From positions 1,488,001 to 1,552,000 of the forward strand of contig NZ_CP016226.1 of the NCBI RefSeq assembly GCF_013377235.1: DNA of 64,000 nucleotides. The letters are read 5' to 3'. A program made the translations under genes and the position numbers. The notes beneath the pieces were generated by a model, which worked only from the letters and a program-made list of their open reading frames with translations, was not told the origin of the DNA and did not search any database. The stretch is from Mannheimia varigena. GTDB lineage: Bacteria > Pseudomonadota > Gammaproteobacteria > Enterobacterales > Pasteurellaceae. How positions within the stretch are numbered: position 1 is the stretch's first letter; each line of letters opens with the position of its first letter. Shown here one piece after another: positions 1 to 8,884 of the stretch.

Positions 1-1012
1 CAAGTGGGCGTTGTCCTGCAAATACTGCTTTTACATTATCACGAGTTGGTTTTCTTGTCAGATACTGCCCCGCAGTAGTTAAAATAAAGTTTACCTCTTG
101 TTCTAATGGAATTGGTTCATAAGATGGATGTTCGATTAGCGTATCTGTTGTGCCTACTACTAAAACTTCGTGCCAAGGCACAGCAAATAGAACACGTCCG
201 TCTGAGGTTTTAGGGATCATCAAAGCATCATTACTTGGTAAGAATGATTTATCTAGCACTAAGTGAATCCCTTGACTTGGCACAACGAATTTTTTCGGGC
301 TACCGTGATCCATGCTTAAAATATCATTCATAAATACGCCGGTTGCATTAATTACTGCTGTACCGAATACCGTATGTTCTTGCTGATTTAGCTCATCGTA
401 GAACGTGACACCATCAATTTTCCCCTGTGGCGTTTTGTGTAATGACGTTACTTTAGCGTAGTTCAGCACTGTACCGCCTTGTTCTACTACTGTTTGTGCC
501 ATATTTACGGCTAAACGAGCATCATCAAATTGTCCATCTTGATAAACAGTACCGGCACGTAAGCCTAAATCGTTTAACGTTGGTAAGCGTCTTTTGGCTT
601 CAGCTTTATCAATATTTTGGGTTTTACCTAAACTGAGATTGCCTGAGAGCATATCGTACATTCCTAAACCAACGCGGTACATTAAACAATCTTTAAGGGT
701 GTAGTTTGGAATAATGAAACTTTGGTTTTTAAAGAGGTGAGCCGCATTTTTAGCTAAGCGACCACGTTCACGCAATGCTTCTCTCACTAATGCCACATCA
801 CCGTTTGCTAAATAGCGAACACCACCATGCACTAATTTAGTACTGCGGCTTGATGTCCCTTTAGCGAAGTCGTGGCTTTCTAGTAATAAGGTTTTATAAC
901 CACGAGAGGCAGTATCTATTGCAATCCCTAAACCACTAGCACCACCACCAATAATGATAAAATCCCATTTTTGTGTTTGTTGCACTTGAGCGAGTTGTTG
1001 ATTTCTTTGCAT
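1..1012 (-). CDS. glpD: FAD-dependent glycerol-3-phosphate dehydrogenase, GlpD family (3' end outside window)
   Basis: Oxidises glycerol-3-phosphate to dihydroxyacetone phosphate at the inner membrane, passing electrons to quinone. About 337 codons are visible and the frame is open at the left edge, so the C-terminus is missing. The start ATG at 1012-1010 follows AAAAGGAGCA, a strong ribosome site. Residues about 15-30 hold the dinucleotide-binding IIIGGGASGLG motif, followed by the GTSSRSTKLVHGGVRYL stretch typical of GlpD. It is divergent from glpT, as expected for a glp regulon. It looks like the single-subunit dehydrogenase/oxidase type rather than the anaerobic GlpA subunit, but without the C-terminus I cannot separate GlpD from GlpO-like oxidases. 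Confidence 0.88.
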   Translation of the reverse strand, partial: MQRNQQLAQVQQTQKWDFIIIGGGASGLGIAIDTASRGYKTLLLESHDFAKGTSSRSTKLVHGGVRYLANGDVALVREALRERGRLAKNAAHLFKNQSFIIPNYTLKDCLMYRVGLGMYDMLSGNLSLGKTQNIDKAEAKRRLPTLNDLGLRAGTVYQDGQFDDARLAVNMAQTVVEQGGTVLNYAKVTSLHKTPQGKIDGVTFYDELNQQEHTVFGTAVINATGVFMNDILSMDHGSPKKFVVPSQGIHLVLDKSFLPSNDALMIPKTSDGRVLFAVPWHEVLVVGTTDTLIEHPSYEPIPLEQEVNFILTTAGQYLTRKPTRDNVKAVFAGQRPL

Positions 1013-1116
1013 TTTTTGCTCCTTTTGTTCGATGCTGATTGCTCGAATTTGAACTTAATTTAAACTTTATTAGCATAAACGAAAATAAAATGAGTTCAAA
1101 TAGATTTGTTTAAAAA

Positions 1117-1132
1117 TCAGATCTATATCACA
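1117..1132 (-). promoter_or_regulatory. Degenerate CRP site upstream of the glpD-type gene
   Basis: Read on the minus strand this is TGTGA-TATAGA-TCTGA, matching one full CRP half-site and most of the other. It lies about 105 bases upstream of the dehydrogenase start codon. It is weaker than the site at 1267 and could be fortuitous. Confidence 0.45.
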
Positions 1133-1266
1133 AAATTATTGAATTTAAATCGTAGTTTACTGCTTTTTTAGTCGTGTAAAACAGCTTTTTTATAAGTAGT
1201 TAGATTAGATACACAAGAATAAAATGCGTATTTTCGAAAATTTAAAATGATTTAAAGTGAAAATTT

Positions 1267-1282
1267 TGTGAAATAAATCACA
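1267..1282 (+). promoter_or_regulatory. CRP site upstream of glpT
   Basis: TGTGA-AATAAA-TCACA is a perfect CRP-cAMP core palindrome, 95 bases before the glpT start codon. With the TATTAT -10 candidate at 1322-1327 its centre falls near -60, a class I activating position. This fits known catabolite control of glpTQ. Confidence 0.8.
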
Positions 1283-1377
1283 CTTTTGCAAAAAATAACT
1301 TTGTCATTTGTTATTTTCAGATATTATTGACCGACCTAAGAATAGGTATTACTTAATAATTATATTGGAGAATAAAA

Positions 1378-2823
1378 ATGTTTGGTCCATTTAAACCCGC
1401 TCCGCATATTGCGGAATTGCCGGCGGACAAAGTTGATGCAAGATACAAATTCTTGCGTTGGCAAGTGTTTGCAGGGATCTTCTTTGGTTATGCGGCGTAC
1501 TATTTTGTGCGTGCAAACTTCGACTTGGCACAAAAAGGCTTGATTGAAGCTGGTCTTTATAACAAAGCGGAACTTGGTATTATCGGTACCGGTGCAGGCT
1601 TAGCGTACGGTTTATCAAAATTTGTGATGGCGTGGATGTCTGACCGTTCAAATCCGAAAGTATTCTTACCATTTGGTTTATTACTTTCCGGTTTATGTAT
1701 GACTATGATGGGCTTAATGCCGTGGGCAACTTCAGGCATTGCGGTGATGTTCGTGATGATCTTCTTAAACGGTTGGTTCCAAGGTATGGGTTGGCCACCG
1801 TGTGGACGTACAATGGTGCACTGGTGGTCTAAATCTGAACGCGGTACTATCGTGTCTATTTGGAACTGTGCTCACAACGTAGGTGGTATGGTACCGGGCT
1901 TGATGGTAATTCTTGCCGGTGCAATTTTCTACAATACCTACGGCGTGGAAGCAACAGCGAAAGATATTTGGCAACAAGCCTTATACTATCCGGGTATTGC
2001 AGCAATGATTGCGGCGATTCCAATCTATTTTATGATGAAAGATACCCCACAATCTTGCGGTTTACCACCGGTTGAAAAATGGCGTAATGACTACCCAGAT
2101 GATTACGATGAGAAAAAATCTGAAACTGAGTTAACTACCAAAGAAATTTTGTTCACTTATGTGTTGAAAAATAAACTATTGTGGTACATCGCAATTGCTA
2201 ACGTATTCGTTTACTTAATCCGTTATGGTGTATTGAAATGGTCACCGGTGTATTTGGGGGAAGTGAAACACTTCAACATCAAAGGTACAGCGTCTGCGTA
2301 TATTATCTATGAACTGGCGGCAATCCCAGGAACATTACTCTGTGGTTGGGTATCCGACAAAATCTTCAAAGGTAAACGTGGCTTAACCGGTTTCGTGTTT
2401 ATGATTTTAACGACAGCTGCGGTTGTTGCATTATGGTTGAACCCAGCCACACCTGAGGCAGAGCTAGCTCAATATGCTGGTAAAGCGTGGTATGAAAATC
2501 CATATCAGTTAATGGACTTCATCTTAATGACTACTATCGGTTTCTTAATTTACGGACCGGTAATGCTCATCGGTTTACATGCCCTTGAATTAGCACCGAA
2601 AAAAGCAGCTGGTACATCAGCAGGTTTTACCGGTTTATTCGGTTACTTAGGTGGTACAGTGTCTGCGTCTGCGGTAGTTGGTTGGGCAGCTCATGAATTT
2701 GGCTGGGACGGTGGCTTCTATGTGATGATCGCAGGTGGCGTGTTAGCTGTGTTACTGATGTTTATCGTGATGATTGAAGAAGGTAAACATAAAGCTAAAT
2801 TAGGCGATCACTATGGTAAATAA
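1378..2823 (+). CDS. glpT: Glycerol-3-phosphate transporter GlpT
   Basis: Inner-membrane antiporter of the major facilitator superfamily (organophosphate:Pi antiporter family) that imports glycerol-3-phosphate in exchange for phosphate. The 481-residue protein has about 12 hydrophobic segments, a charged central loop near residues 225-260, and family hallmarks FFGYAAYYFVRANF near residue 40 and GWFQGMGWPPCGRTMVHWW near residue 130. The start has a TTGGAG ribosome site. glpQ follows after 69 bases, so glpT-glpQ is probably one operon: GlpQ releases glycerol-3-phosphate in the periplasm and GlpT imports it. UhpT is the closest alternative, but the glpQ neighbour favours GlpT. Confidence 0.95.
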   Translation: MFGPFKPAPHIAELPADKVDARYKFLRWQVFAGIFFGYAAYYFVRANFDLAQKGLIEAGLYNKAELGIIGTGAGLAYGLSKFVMAWMSDRSNPKVFLPFGLLLSGLCMTMMGLMPWATSGIAVMFVMIFLNGWFQGMGWPPCGRTMVHWWSKSERGTIVSIWNCAHNVGGMVPGLMVILAGAIFYNTYGVEATAKDIWQQALYYPGIAAMIAAIPIYFMMKDTPQSCGLPPVEKWRNDYPDDYDEKKSETELTTKEILFTYVLKNKLLWYIAIANVFVYLIRYGVLKWSPVYLGEVKHFNIKGTASAYIIYELAAIPGTLLCGWVSDKIFKGKRGLTGFVFMILTTAAVVALWLNPATPEAELAQYAGKAWYENPYQLMDFILMTTIGFLIYGPVMLIGLHALELAPKKAAGTSAGFTGLFGYLGGTVSASAVVGWAAHEFGWDGGFYVMIAGGVLAVLLMFIVMIEEGKHKAKLGDHYGK

Positions 2824-2892
2824 TCGTTAATTCATTCACAAAAGGAAGAGCATATTGTTCTTCCTTTATTTTTACAACAATGAGGTAATTCT

Positions 2893-3966
2893 ATGAAATT
2901 TAAATTAAAAACATTAATTGCAGCGTTAGCATTATCAGCAGCGACATTGAGTGCTTATGCACAACAATCGGATAAGTTAGTTATTGCTCATCGTGGTGCA
3001 AGTGGTTATTTACCTGAGCATACTTTAGAGTCTAAGGCACTTGCATTCGGGCAACAAGCAGACTATTTAGAGCAAGATCTTGCAATGACGAAAGATAACC
3101 ACATTATTGTGATCCACGACCACTTCTTAGATGGCTTAACCGATGTAGCGAAAAAATTCCCGGAACGTAAGCGTGAAGATGGACGTTACTATGTAGCAGA
3201 TTTCACCTTAGAAGAAATTCGCACACTTGAAATGACTGAAAACTTCAAAATGGAAGATGGCAAACAGGTTCAAGTTTACCCAAAACGTTTCCCTCTCTGG
3301 CAGTCTAACTTTAAAATTCATACGTTTGAAGAAGAAATTGAGTTTATTCAAGGCTTAGAAAAATCAACAGGTAAAAAAATCGGCATTTATCCAGAAATTA
3401 AAGCCCCTTGGTTACACCATAAAGAAGGTAAAGACATTGCATTAGAAACCTTAAAAGTGCTGAAAAAATATGGCTACGATAAAAAATCATCGCCAGTTTA
3501 TCTACAAACTTTTGATTTCAATGAGTTAAAACGCATTAAAACTGAATTACTTCCTCAGCTTGGTATGGATGTGAAATTAGTGCAGTTAGTTGCTTACACC
3601 GACTGGCACGAAACCGAAGAGAAAGATAAAGACGGTAAGTGGGTTAATTACGACTACGATTGGATGTTCAAAGATGGTGCAATGGCGGAAGTTGCGAAAT
3701 ATGCAGATGGCGTAGGTCCGGGCTGGTATATGTTAGTTGACGATAAAAACTCAAAAGTAGGAGATATTAAATATACTCCGCTTGTAAAAGAGTTAGCTAA
3801 ACATAAGTTAGAAGTTCACCCTTACACTGTGCGTAAAGATGCGCTAGCTCCATTTTTTGAAAACGTAGATCAGATGTATGATGCACTATTGAATAAAGCA
3901 GGAGCAACGGGCGTATTTACCGACTTCCCTGATACTGCCGTTGAGTTCTTGAAAAAACAGAAATAA
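2893..3966 (+). CDS. glpQ: Periplasmic glycerophosphodiester phosphodiesterase GlpQ
   Basis: Hydrolyses glycerophosphodiesters such as glycerophosphocholine to glycerol-3-phosphate and an alcohol. The 357-residue protein has an N-terminal signal peptide (about 1-23, ending SAYA), then the GDPD catalytic motifs IAHRGASGYLPEHT (residues 31-44) and HDHFLD with its conserved His and Asp. Haemophilus protein D, its homologue, is a lipoprotein; here there is no lipobox cysteine, so the enzyme should be soluble in the periplasm. It follows glpT and ends at a strong USS-based hairpin. Confidence 0.93.
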   Translation: MKFKLKTLIAALALSAATLSAYAQQSDKLVIAHRGASGYLPEHTLESKALAFGQQADYLEQDLAMTKDNHIIVIHDHFLDGLTDVAKKFPERKREDGRYYVADFTLEEIRTLEMTENFKMEDGKQVQVYPKRFPLWQSNFKIHTFEEEIEFIQGLEKSTGKKIGIYPEIKAPWLHHKEGKDIALETLKVLKKYGYDKKSSPVYLQTFDFNELKRIKTELLPQLGMDVKLVQLVAYTDWHETEEKDKDGKWVNYDYDWMFKDGAMAEVAKYADGVGPGWYMLVDDKNSKVGDIKYTPLVKELAKHKLEVHPYTVRKDALAPFFENVDQMYDALLNKAGATGVFTDFPDTAVEFLKKQK

Positions 3967-3984
3967 TTAACGCTGTTTGAATAG

Positions 3985-4028
3985 CAAGCGGTCTGATTGG
4001 TAAATTTTTTTGCAAATCAGACCGCTTG
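3985..4028. terminator. Bidirectional terminator made from inverted uptake signals
   Basis: CAAGCGGTCTGATT and its exact inverse form a 14-bp stem around a T-rich loop, with T-rich sequence after it on the plus strand. It lies between convergent glpQ and afuC and can serve both. Each arm contains most of the Pasteurellaceae uptake core ACAAGCGGT. Confidence 0.82.
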
Positions 4029-4040
4029 TATTTTTATTGG

Positions 4041-5087
4041 CTACTCATTATTAAGCAAAAAGATACCATTTTGGCTTAAGTGAATATAATATTCCTCTTG
4101 GTTTTCATTATATTGATCAGGGTTGAGGTTTACCATCAGCTCTTTGCCTTGCCACTCCACTGCAATTTCCCAATGAGCACCCATATAAACCGCGTGTTTG
4201 ATTTGGCAACGTTGATTTTCTTCACCATCAGCCTGCAAGCGGATTGCTTCTGGGCGGATGCCAACCAAGCAGTCGCCGTTCGGTACATTGAAGCGAGCTG
4301 AATTAGCAAGAATAAAACTGAAATTGCCAATTTGGATTTGGTCATCCAATTTCTTCGCCGGCAGAATTGTCGATTCGCCCATAAAGTTGGCAAGGAATAG
4401 CGAGTTTGGCTGTAAATAGAGATTTTTTGCCGTATCTTGCTGTTTGATAATGCCTTTATCCATCACAATTACTTGGTCAGACACCGCAAAGGCTTCCGAT
4501 TGGTCGTGAGTAACATAAAGTGAAGTAATATTCAGGCGTTGCTGTAATTCACGGATTTTTTCTCGCATTGAACGGCGAAGGTTAGCATCTAAGTTACTTA
4601 ATGGTTCATCAAATAGCAGAACCTTTGGTTTAAGAATTAAGGCACGAGCTAGAGCGACCCGTTGCTGTTGTCCGCCTGAAATTTGATCGACAAATCGGTC
4701 TTCAAAGCCTGCTAAATCCACTAATTCTAATGCTTCTTTCACACGTTGTAGGCGTTCTTCCTTCGGCACCCCTTGCATTTTTAAGCCATAGCCGACATTA
4801 TCGCCAATCGACATATGCGGAAAGAGTGCATAGGATTGGAATACAATACAGATATCACGGTTTTGGATTGAGCTTTGGGTAACATCTTCGCCATCAATAA
4901 AAATCTGCCCAGAAGTCGGGCTTTCTAAACCTGCGACTAACCGCAAAACGGTGGTTTTTCCACAGCCTGAAGGTCCAAGCAGGGTAATCATTTTGCCTTT
5001 TGGAATACTGAGGTTGAGATTATTGATAACAGTTGCTTTGCCGAAAGATTTAGTTACATTTTTTAATACTAAGAAATCGTTATTCAT
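4041..5087 (-). CDS. afuC: ABC transporter ATPase, AfuC/FbpC type
   Basis: ATPase of an importer; hydrolyses ATP to drive uptake by the fused permease encoded just upstream. In 348 residues: Walker A GPSGCGKTT at 38-46, signature ISGGQ at 136-140, Walker B VLLFDE ending at 161, switch histidine in VTHDQ, and a C-terminal TOBE-type domain from about 240. It is the last gene of a three-gene minus-strand operon (afuA-afuB-afuC), 96 bases after afuB with two hairpins between. Annotations usually call it ferric iron ATPase. The A. pleuropneumoniae AfuABC system of the same architecture imports hexose phosphates, which I think is more likely here. Confidence 0.85.
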   Translation of the reverse strand: MNNDFLVLKNVTKSFGKATVINNLNLSIPKGKMITLLGPSGCGKTTVLRLVAGLESPTSGQIFIDGEDVTQSSIQNRDICIVFQSYALFPHMSIGDNVGYGLKMQGVPKEERLQRVKEALELVDLAGFEDRFVDQISGGQQQRVALARALILKPKVLLFDEPLSNLDANLRRSMREKIRELQQRLNITSLYVTHDQSEAFAVSDQVIVMDKGIIKQQDTAKNLYLQPNSLFLANFMGESTILPAKKLDDQIQIGNFSFILANSARFNVPNGDCLVGIRPEAIRLQADGEENQRCQIKHAVYMGAHWEIAVEWQGKELMVNLNPDQYNENQEEYYIHLSQNGIFLLNNE

Positions 5088-5106
5088 ATTTTGTCCTTTT
5101 AATTAT

Positions 5107-5176
5107 ATCCCTCTCTCTGAAAAATACTTCTGAACGAAGTATTTTTCTGTCTCTCCCCCATAAAGGGGAGAGTAGA
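5107..5176. repeat. Two consecutive intergenic hairpins between afuB and afuC
   Basis: Two perfect inverted repeats lie side by side. GAAAAATACTTC pairs with GAAGTATTTTTC around TGAAC (12 bp), and CTCTCCCC pairs with GGGGAGAG around CATAAA (8 bp). In an operon gap they could act as an RNA-stability or attenuation element setting AfuC level, or be a small intergenic repeat. Confidence 0.6.
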
Positions 5177-5183
5177 TGTCTTT

Positions 5184-7220
5184 TTACATTTTCTTTGCCT
5201 TAGAGCGAGCAATACGTGTATCGCCGACGATCCAATCGAAAATTAGAATAATCGCCATCATCACGACAATCAAAATGGAGCCGTAAGCAATCGCAATACC
5301 GTATTCGCCATCCTCTACTCGGTTGAGAATATAAGAGGTTGCAACACGCGTATCAGCAGTAACTAAGAATACAATTGCACTCACGGTAGTCATTGCCCGC
5401 ACGAAGCTAGTTACTAAAGCGGAAAGCAAGGCTGGCTTGAGGAGTGGTAACACCACAAACAACATTGTTTTAAATGAGCCGGCTTTTAGTGAAAGAGAGG
5501 CTTCATCTAACGATTTGTCCAATTGCCCTAAACCGGCAATGGCGGCACGCATACCCACAGGCATATTTCGCATTACCATTGAGAGGATAATAATCATACC
5601 TGTACCCGTTAAATAAATCGGTGAATCGTTGAAGGCGAGAATGTAAGACACCCCGGCTACCGTTCCCGGCACGGCAAAGCAAAGTAAAGTTAAAAATTCC
5701 AACGTTTTTTTGCCTTTGAAATCACGGCGAACCGTAACATAAGCAATCAACAAACCAAACAGAGCCGTAATTGGAGCGGCAGCAGCGGCAAAAATCACGG
5801 TTTGAATGAGTGATGGGAAACCGCCATCGCTAAAGCCTTGCCCGAACAGCTTGATGTAGTTATCAAGCGTTAAGGTGTAATCCACGCCCCAGTTCACAGT
5901 AAAACTGCCGTAGAAAATGCTGCCGTAAAGCACCAAGTTGAACGTTCCCCAGAACAACAATGTGCAAATAATGAGCCATTTCATACCGCTTGGTAAATCT
6001 TGCACATCGCCACGATAAGATTTTCCTGATACCGTTACATAAGAGCGATTGCCGATCCAGAGATATTGGATCACGAAAATCGCAAGCGAGAATACGAGCA
6101 AGATTGCCCCAAGTGTACTTGCTGAGGCATAATCAAGTTGCGAGCCGGCAATATAGAAGTAGATTTGAGTAGCGATCACATCAAAACTGCCACCTAAAAC
6201 TAATGGGGTACTGAAATCGGCAAGGGATTGAATTGCCACCACTAAGAATGAGTTCGCCAGAGCAGGTTTGAGTAACGGGAAAATAATGTTAAAGAAGGCT
6301 TGATAGCGATTAGAACGCAAGGTGTAAGCGGCTTCTTCCACAGACGGATGAATGGATTTCAACGCTCCTTCCAAAATCATAAAAGACATTGGTGTAAGTG
6401 CGAGGGTGTGAGCAATCACAATCCCGGTATAACCATAGAGCCAGTTACTGGCAAAACCAAAGTGTTCCACTAAAAATTCGGTTACATAGCCCGAACGCCC
6501 AAGCATTAGCGTTACGCCTAAACCCACCACAAAGGGAGGGGTAACAATGGGTAAAATCGAGAAAATTCGCCCGATGAACGCAGAGCGTTTAGCAATACGA
6601 GTGGTATAAAGTGCAAAAGCCAAACCAAACAGGGTGGAAAGTACGCCCACCGTTCCCGCAACCGATAACGAGTTCCCCACCACTCGTGCCACATAAGGCT
6701 GTTGTAAAATGGTTAGCACTTGGCTTGGCACAAACTCGTCGCCGTTGTAGAACATTGAAACGAAAATCGCAATGGTTGGGTAAACAATAAAGAAGAAAAT
6801 CAGCAAAATAATGCTAATCAATGAGCCGATAATAAAGCGATCGCCCTGCATTACTTTAAGAATGGCAAGATTATTGGTGGCTAGCCCTGTAATGGCAATA
6901 ATCAGAGGCAATACCGCATAGCCTAAGCTGATTTTGAGTACAATTGCCGATAAGAAAATAAAAGCAAATAATAAACCTAAGCCGACTAATTCTAGCTTAG
7001 CTCTGCGTTTACAAGCGGTCGGATTTGGCAATAAAAATGCAAAAAGCGATAAGAACCATGCCCAAGTGATATTTAAATTTGACCAACCCATCGCATTAAA
7101 AAGCTCGTCTTTTGTTGAATCAAACAAGCCATAATCTAATGCTTTAGCGGGCAATAAGAGAAAACCGAGTAAACCGATAACCACCCATACAAGCGGTCGG
7201 GAAAAAGAAAAACTCTGCAT
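5184..7220 (-). CDS. afuB: Fused two-domain ABC permease, AfuB type
   Basis: Membrane channel of the importer. The 678-residue protein contains two permease halves in one chain. Hydrophobic segments run throughout, and an EAA-type loop appears twice, near SVEEAAYTLRSNRYQAFFNI (about 290-310) and LDEASLSLKAGSFKTML (about 565-585). Both loops contact the ATPase. This fused length is typical of AfuB/FbpB-like permeases. The N-terminal 130 residues add extra membrane segments. It lies between afuA and afuC. Two uptake signals (ACAAGCGGTCGG near 7012 and ACAAGCGGTCGGG near 7191) sit inside the coding sequence. Confidence 0.86.
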   Translation of the reverse strand: MQSFSFSRPLVWVVIGLLGFLLLPAKALDYGLFDSTKDELFNAMGWSNLNITWAWFLSLFAFLLPNPTACKRRAKLELVGLGLLFAFIFLSAIVLKISLGYAVLPLIIAITGLATNNLAILKVMQGDRFIIGSLISIILLIFFFIVYPTIAIFVSMFYNGDEFVPSQVLTILQQPYVARVVGNSLSVAGTVGVLSTLFGLAFALYTTRIAKRSAFIGRIFSILPIVTPPFVVGLGVTLMLGRSGYVTEFLVEHFGFASNWLYGYTGIVIAHTLALTPMSFMILEGALKSIHPSVEEAAYTLRSNRYQAFFNIIFPLLKPALANSFLVVAIQSLADFSTPLVLGGSFDVIATQIYFYIAGSQLDYASASTLGAILLVFSLAIFVIQYLWIGNRSYVTVSGKSYRGDVQDLPSGMKWLIICTLLFWGTFNLVLYGSIFYGSFTVNWGVDYTLTLDNYIKLFGQGFSDGGFPSLIQTVIFAAAAAPITALFGLLIAYVTVRRDFKGKKTLEFLTLLCFAVPGTVAGVSYILAFNDSPIYLTGTGMIIILSMVMRNMPVGMRAAIAGLGQLDKSLDEASLSLKAGSFKTMLFVVLPLLKPALLSALVTSFVRAMTTVSAIVFLVTADTRVATSYILNRVEDGEYGIAIAYGSILIVVMMAIILIFDWIVGDTRIARSKAKKM

Positions 7221-7230
7221 AATACCTCAC

Positions 7231-7259
7231 AGATAGAAAAGAGGGGGAAAGCCCCCTCT
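7231..7259 (-). terminator. Attenuator-like hairpin between afuA and afuB
   Basis: On the minus strand AGAGGGGG-CTTT-CCCCCTCT forms an 8-bp GC-rich stem followed by TTTTC. It sits just after the afuA stop, where binding-protein operons often carry partial terminators so that the periplasmic protein is made in excess. Confidence 0.7.
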
Positions 7260-7270
7260 AAAAGATAGGA

Positions 7271-8305
7271 TTATTTCGCTAATTTAACTTCATTAACCCA
7301 TTTGTCAATCAAGCGTTTACGCTCTTCGCTTGAACCATATTTCTTAAAATTGTAGTCAATTAAGTTTAAATCTTTTGGATTAAGAGCATAAGGCGAGGCT
7401 TCTGCTGTCGTATTCGTTAAAACTTGGAACGCATTCCCTTTTTGCCAAGAGAGTTCTTGAGCTTCTTTAGAAAGCGACCAATCCACGAACAATTTCGCAT
7501 TTTCAAGATTTCTCGCCCCTTTTAAGATACTCACACCACCAAGCTCATAGCCTGTACCATCAGTGGGAGCAGTCATCTCAATATTTGCTCCGTTTTTCTT
7601 CTCAATAGCATAGTCGTGTAAGAAGCCGATACCGATAGTAGTTTCGCCTCGAGCGGTGTTACGAGCCGGCGTAATGCCTGACTTGGTGTATTGTGAGATA
7701 TTTTTGTGTAATTTACGGAAGTATTCAAAGGCTTTTTCTTCACCCCAAAGTTGCACGAAAGTCGCAATCGCCGTATAAGCAGTACCTGAGCTTTGCGGGT
7801 CTGCAATTTGAATTTCGCCTGCTAAGCGTGGGTCAAGTAACTCTTCCCAAGTGGTCGGCACTTTCTCGATACCGAGTTTTTTCAAGCGATCTAAGTTCAC
7901 CCCGTAGCCTAAAATCCCCATATACACCGCAGAAGAATAGTTGCCTTTTAATTTTGCAGGATCACGGAATTTTTCGATAATTTGGGTAAGGTTTGGCGAT
8001 TGATAAGGTTCTAACAAGCCCATTTCTGCCGCTTGTGAATGCGGATCAAGCGTACCGCCGTACCAAACATCCGCCTGAGGGTTATTTTTTTCCGCTTCAA
8101 TTTTCGCTAATGTGCTGCCCGAACCATTACGCACAAACGAAACTTTTACATCATATTTCTTACCGAACGCTTGAATTTCTTGCTCGCAAAGCTCGTTAGT
8201 AGCACTACAATAAACCGTTAAACGACCTTCCGCCAATACTGATTGAGTAAATAATGAACCGAGCAATAAAGTAGATGCTGTCAAAGCCAATTTTTTTAAT
8301 TTCAT
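7271..8305 (-). CDS. afuA: Periplasmic substrate-binding protein, AfuA type
   Basis: Captures the substrate in the periplasm and delivers it to AfuB. The 344-residue protein has a signal peptide (about 1-25, ending VLA) followed by a type II periplasmic-binding fold starting RLTVYCSATNELCEQEI. Iron-binding FbpA-type proteins usually use an adjacent Tyr-Tyr pair as ligand; I find no YY anywhere in this sequence, which argues against ferric iron. AfuA of A. pleuropneumoniae binds phosphorylated sugars (established for that family). A perfect CRP site lies 65 bases upstream. It is the first gene of afuABC. Confidence 0.85.
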   Translation of the reverse strand: MKLKKLALTASTLLLGSLFTQSVLAEGRLTVYCSATNELCEQEIQAFGKKYDVKVSFVRNGSGSTLAKIEAEKNNPQADVWYGGTLDPHSQAAEMGLLEPYQSPNLTQIIEKFRDPAKLKGNYSSAVYMGILGYGVNLDRLKKLGIEKVPTTWEELLDPRLAGEIQIADPQSSGTAYTAIATFVQLWGEEKAFEYFRKLHKNISQYTKSGITPARNTARGETTIGIGFLHDYAIEKKNGANIEMTAPTDGTGYELGGVSILKGARNLENAKLFVDWSLSKEAQELSWQKGNAFQVLTNTTAEASPYALNPKDLNLIDYNFKKYGSSEERKRLIDKWVNEVKLAK

Positions 8306-8369
8306 TGTGATTTCCTTAATAGTTAGGGAGAATATTAGGCGAAATATAGCAAAAAACAGGGCATAATTC

Positions 8370-8385
8370 TGTGAGCTGCTTCACA
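8370..8385 (-). promoter_or_regulatory. CRP site upstream of afuA
   Basis: TGTGA-GCTGCT-TCACA is a perfect CRP core. With the minus-strand TATATT -10 candidate at 8348-8343 the start would be near 8336, placing the CRP centre about 41 bases upstream, the class II activator position. It implies catabolite rather than purely iron control of afuABC. Confidence 0.72.
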
Positions 8386-8526
8386 GTTCAGCTAAACAAG
8401 CGGTCGAATTTGCTTAAAATTTTGCAATTACAATCTTCTTATTGAACCTTTTCAAAAAGAAGAAATCTTATAGATTAGGTCAAGGAGATTGACCGATTTG
8501 AAACTGATTAATAATGAGGGATTAAT

Positions 8527-8727
8527 ATGAAATCTATTTTAAAAGTTGTTGGTGTAGCAGTTTTAGCGGTTGCAGTATCAGGCTGTAACAATATGACCAA
8601 ATCGCAACGTAATACGGCGATTGGTGCAGCTGTTGGTGGCGTTGCAGGACACGCAATTGGTAATTCAACCGGTGCAACCTTAGGTGGCGCGGCACTTGGT
8701 GGTGTAATTGGTAGCCAAATTAAGTAA
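8527..8727 (+). CDS. Small glycine-zipper lipoprotein
   Basis: A 66-residue outer-membrane-type lipoprotein of unknown exact role. The signal peptide ends in AVSGC, with lipidation expected at Cys20. After a short polar linker comes a glycine-zipper segment (GAAVGGVAGHAIG...GAALGGVIG) resembling the OsmB/SlyB-like 2TM families. A ribosome site AATGAGG precedes the start. It is monocistronic, with a strong USS-derived terminator. Such proteins are often envelope-stress-associated, but nothing here shows the trigger. Confidence 0.82.
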   Translation: MKSILKVVGVAVLAVAVSGCNNMTKSQRNTAIGAAVGGVAGHAIGNSTGATLGGAALGGVIGSQIK

Positions 8728-8749
8728 TTACAAAAAATTGAATAAAAGG

Positions 8750-8779
8750 AACCGCTTGTAATCAAGATTGCAGGCGGTT
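8750..8779 (+). terminator. Terminator of the lipoprotein gene
   Basis: AACCGCTTGTAAT pairs with ATTGCAGGCGGTT across CAAG (13 bp including G-T pairs), then TTGTTTTG. One arm is an uptake-signal core (ACCGCTTGT). Confidence 0.8.
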
Positions 8780-8884
8780 TTGTTTTGTATAATTTGTGTA
8801 AATTATACATTTCTTGCTTTTCTTTATTATTTTCTTTCTTTATAATGCAGAAAGTTTTGAAACGAAATTTATTTTGAGGTTGTA

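Larger units (their letters stand above)
1013..1377. other. Divergent glp control region
   Basis: This 365-base AT-rich gap separates the divergent glycerol-3-phosphate dehydrogenase gene and glpT. It holds one perfect and one degenerate CRP site (listed separately). A TTCGA...TCGAA dyad with a 10-base gap close to the dehydrogenase start (about 1028-1047) could be a GlpR-type operator, but this is weak. A TATTAT -10 candidate at 1322-1327 would put the glpT start about 60 bases from the CRP centre. No gene is visible. Confidence 0.6.
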
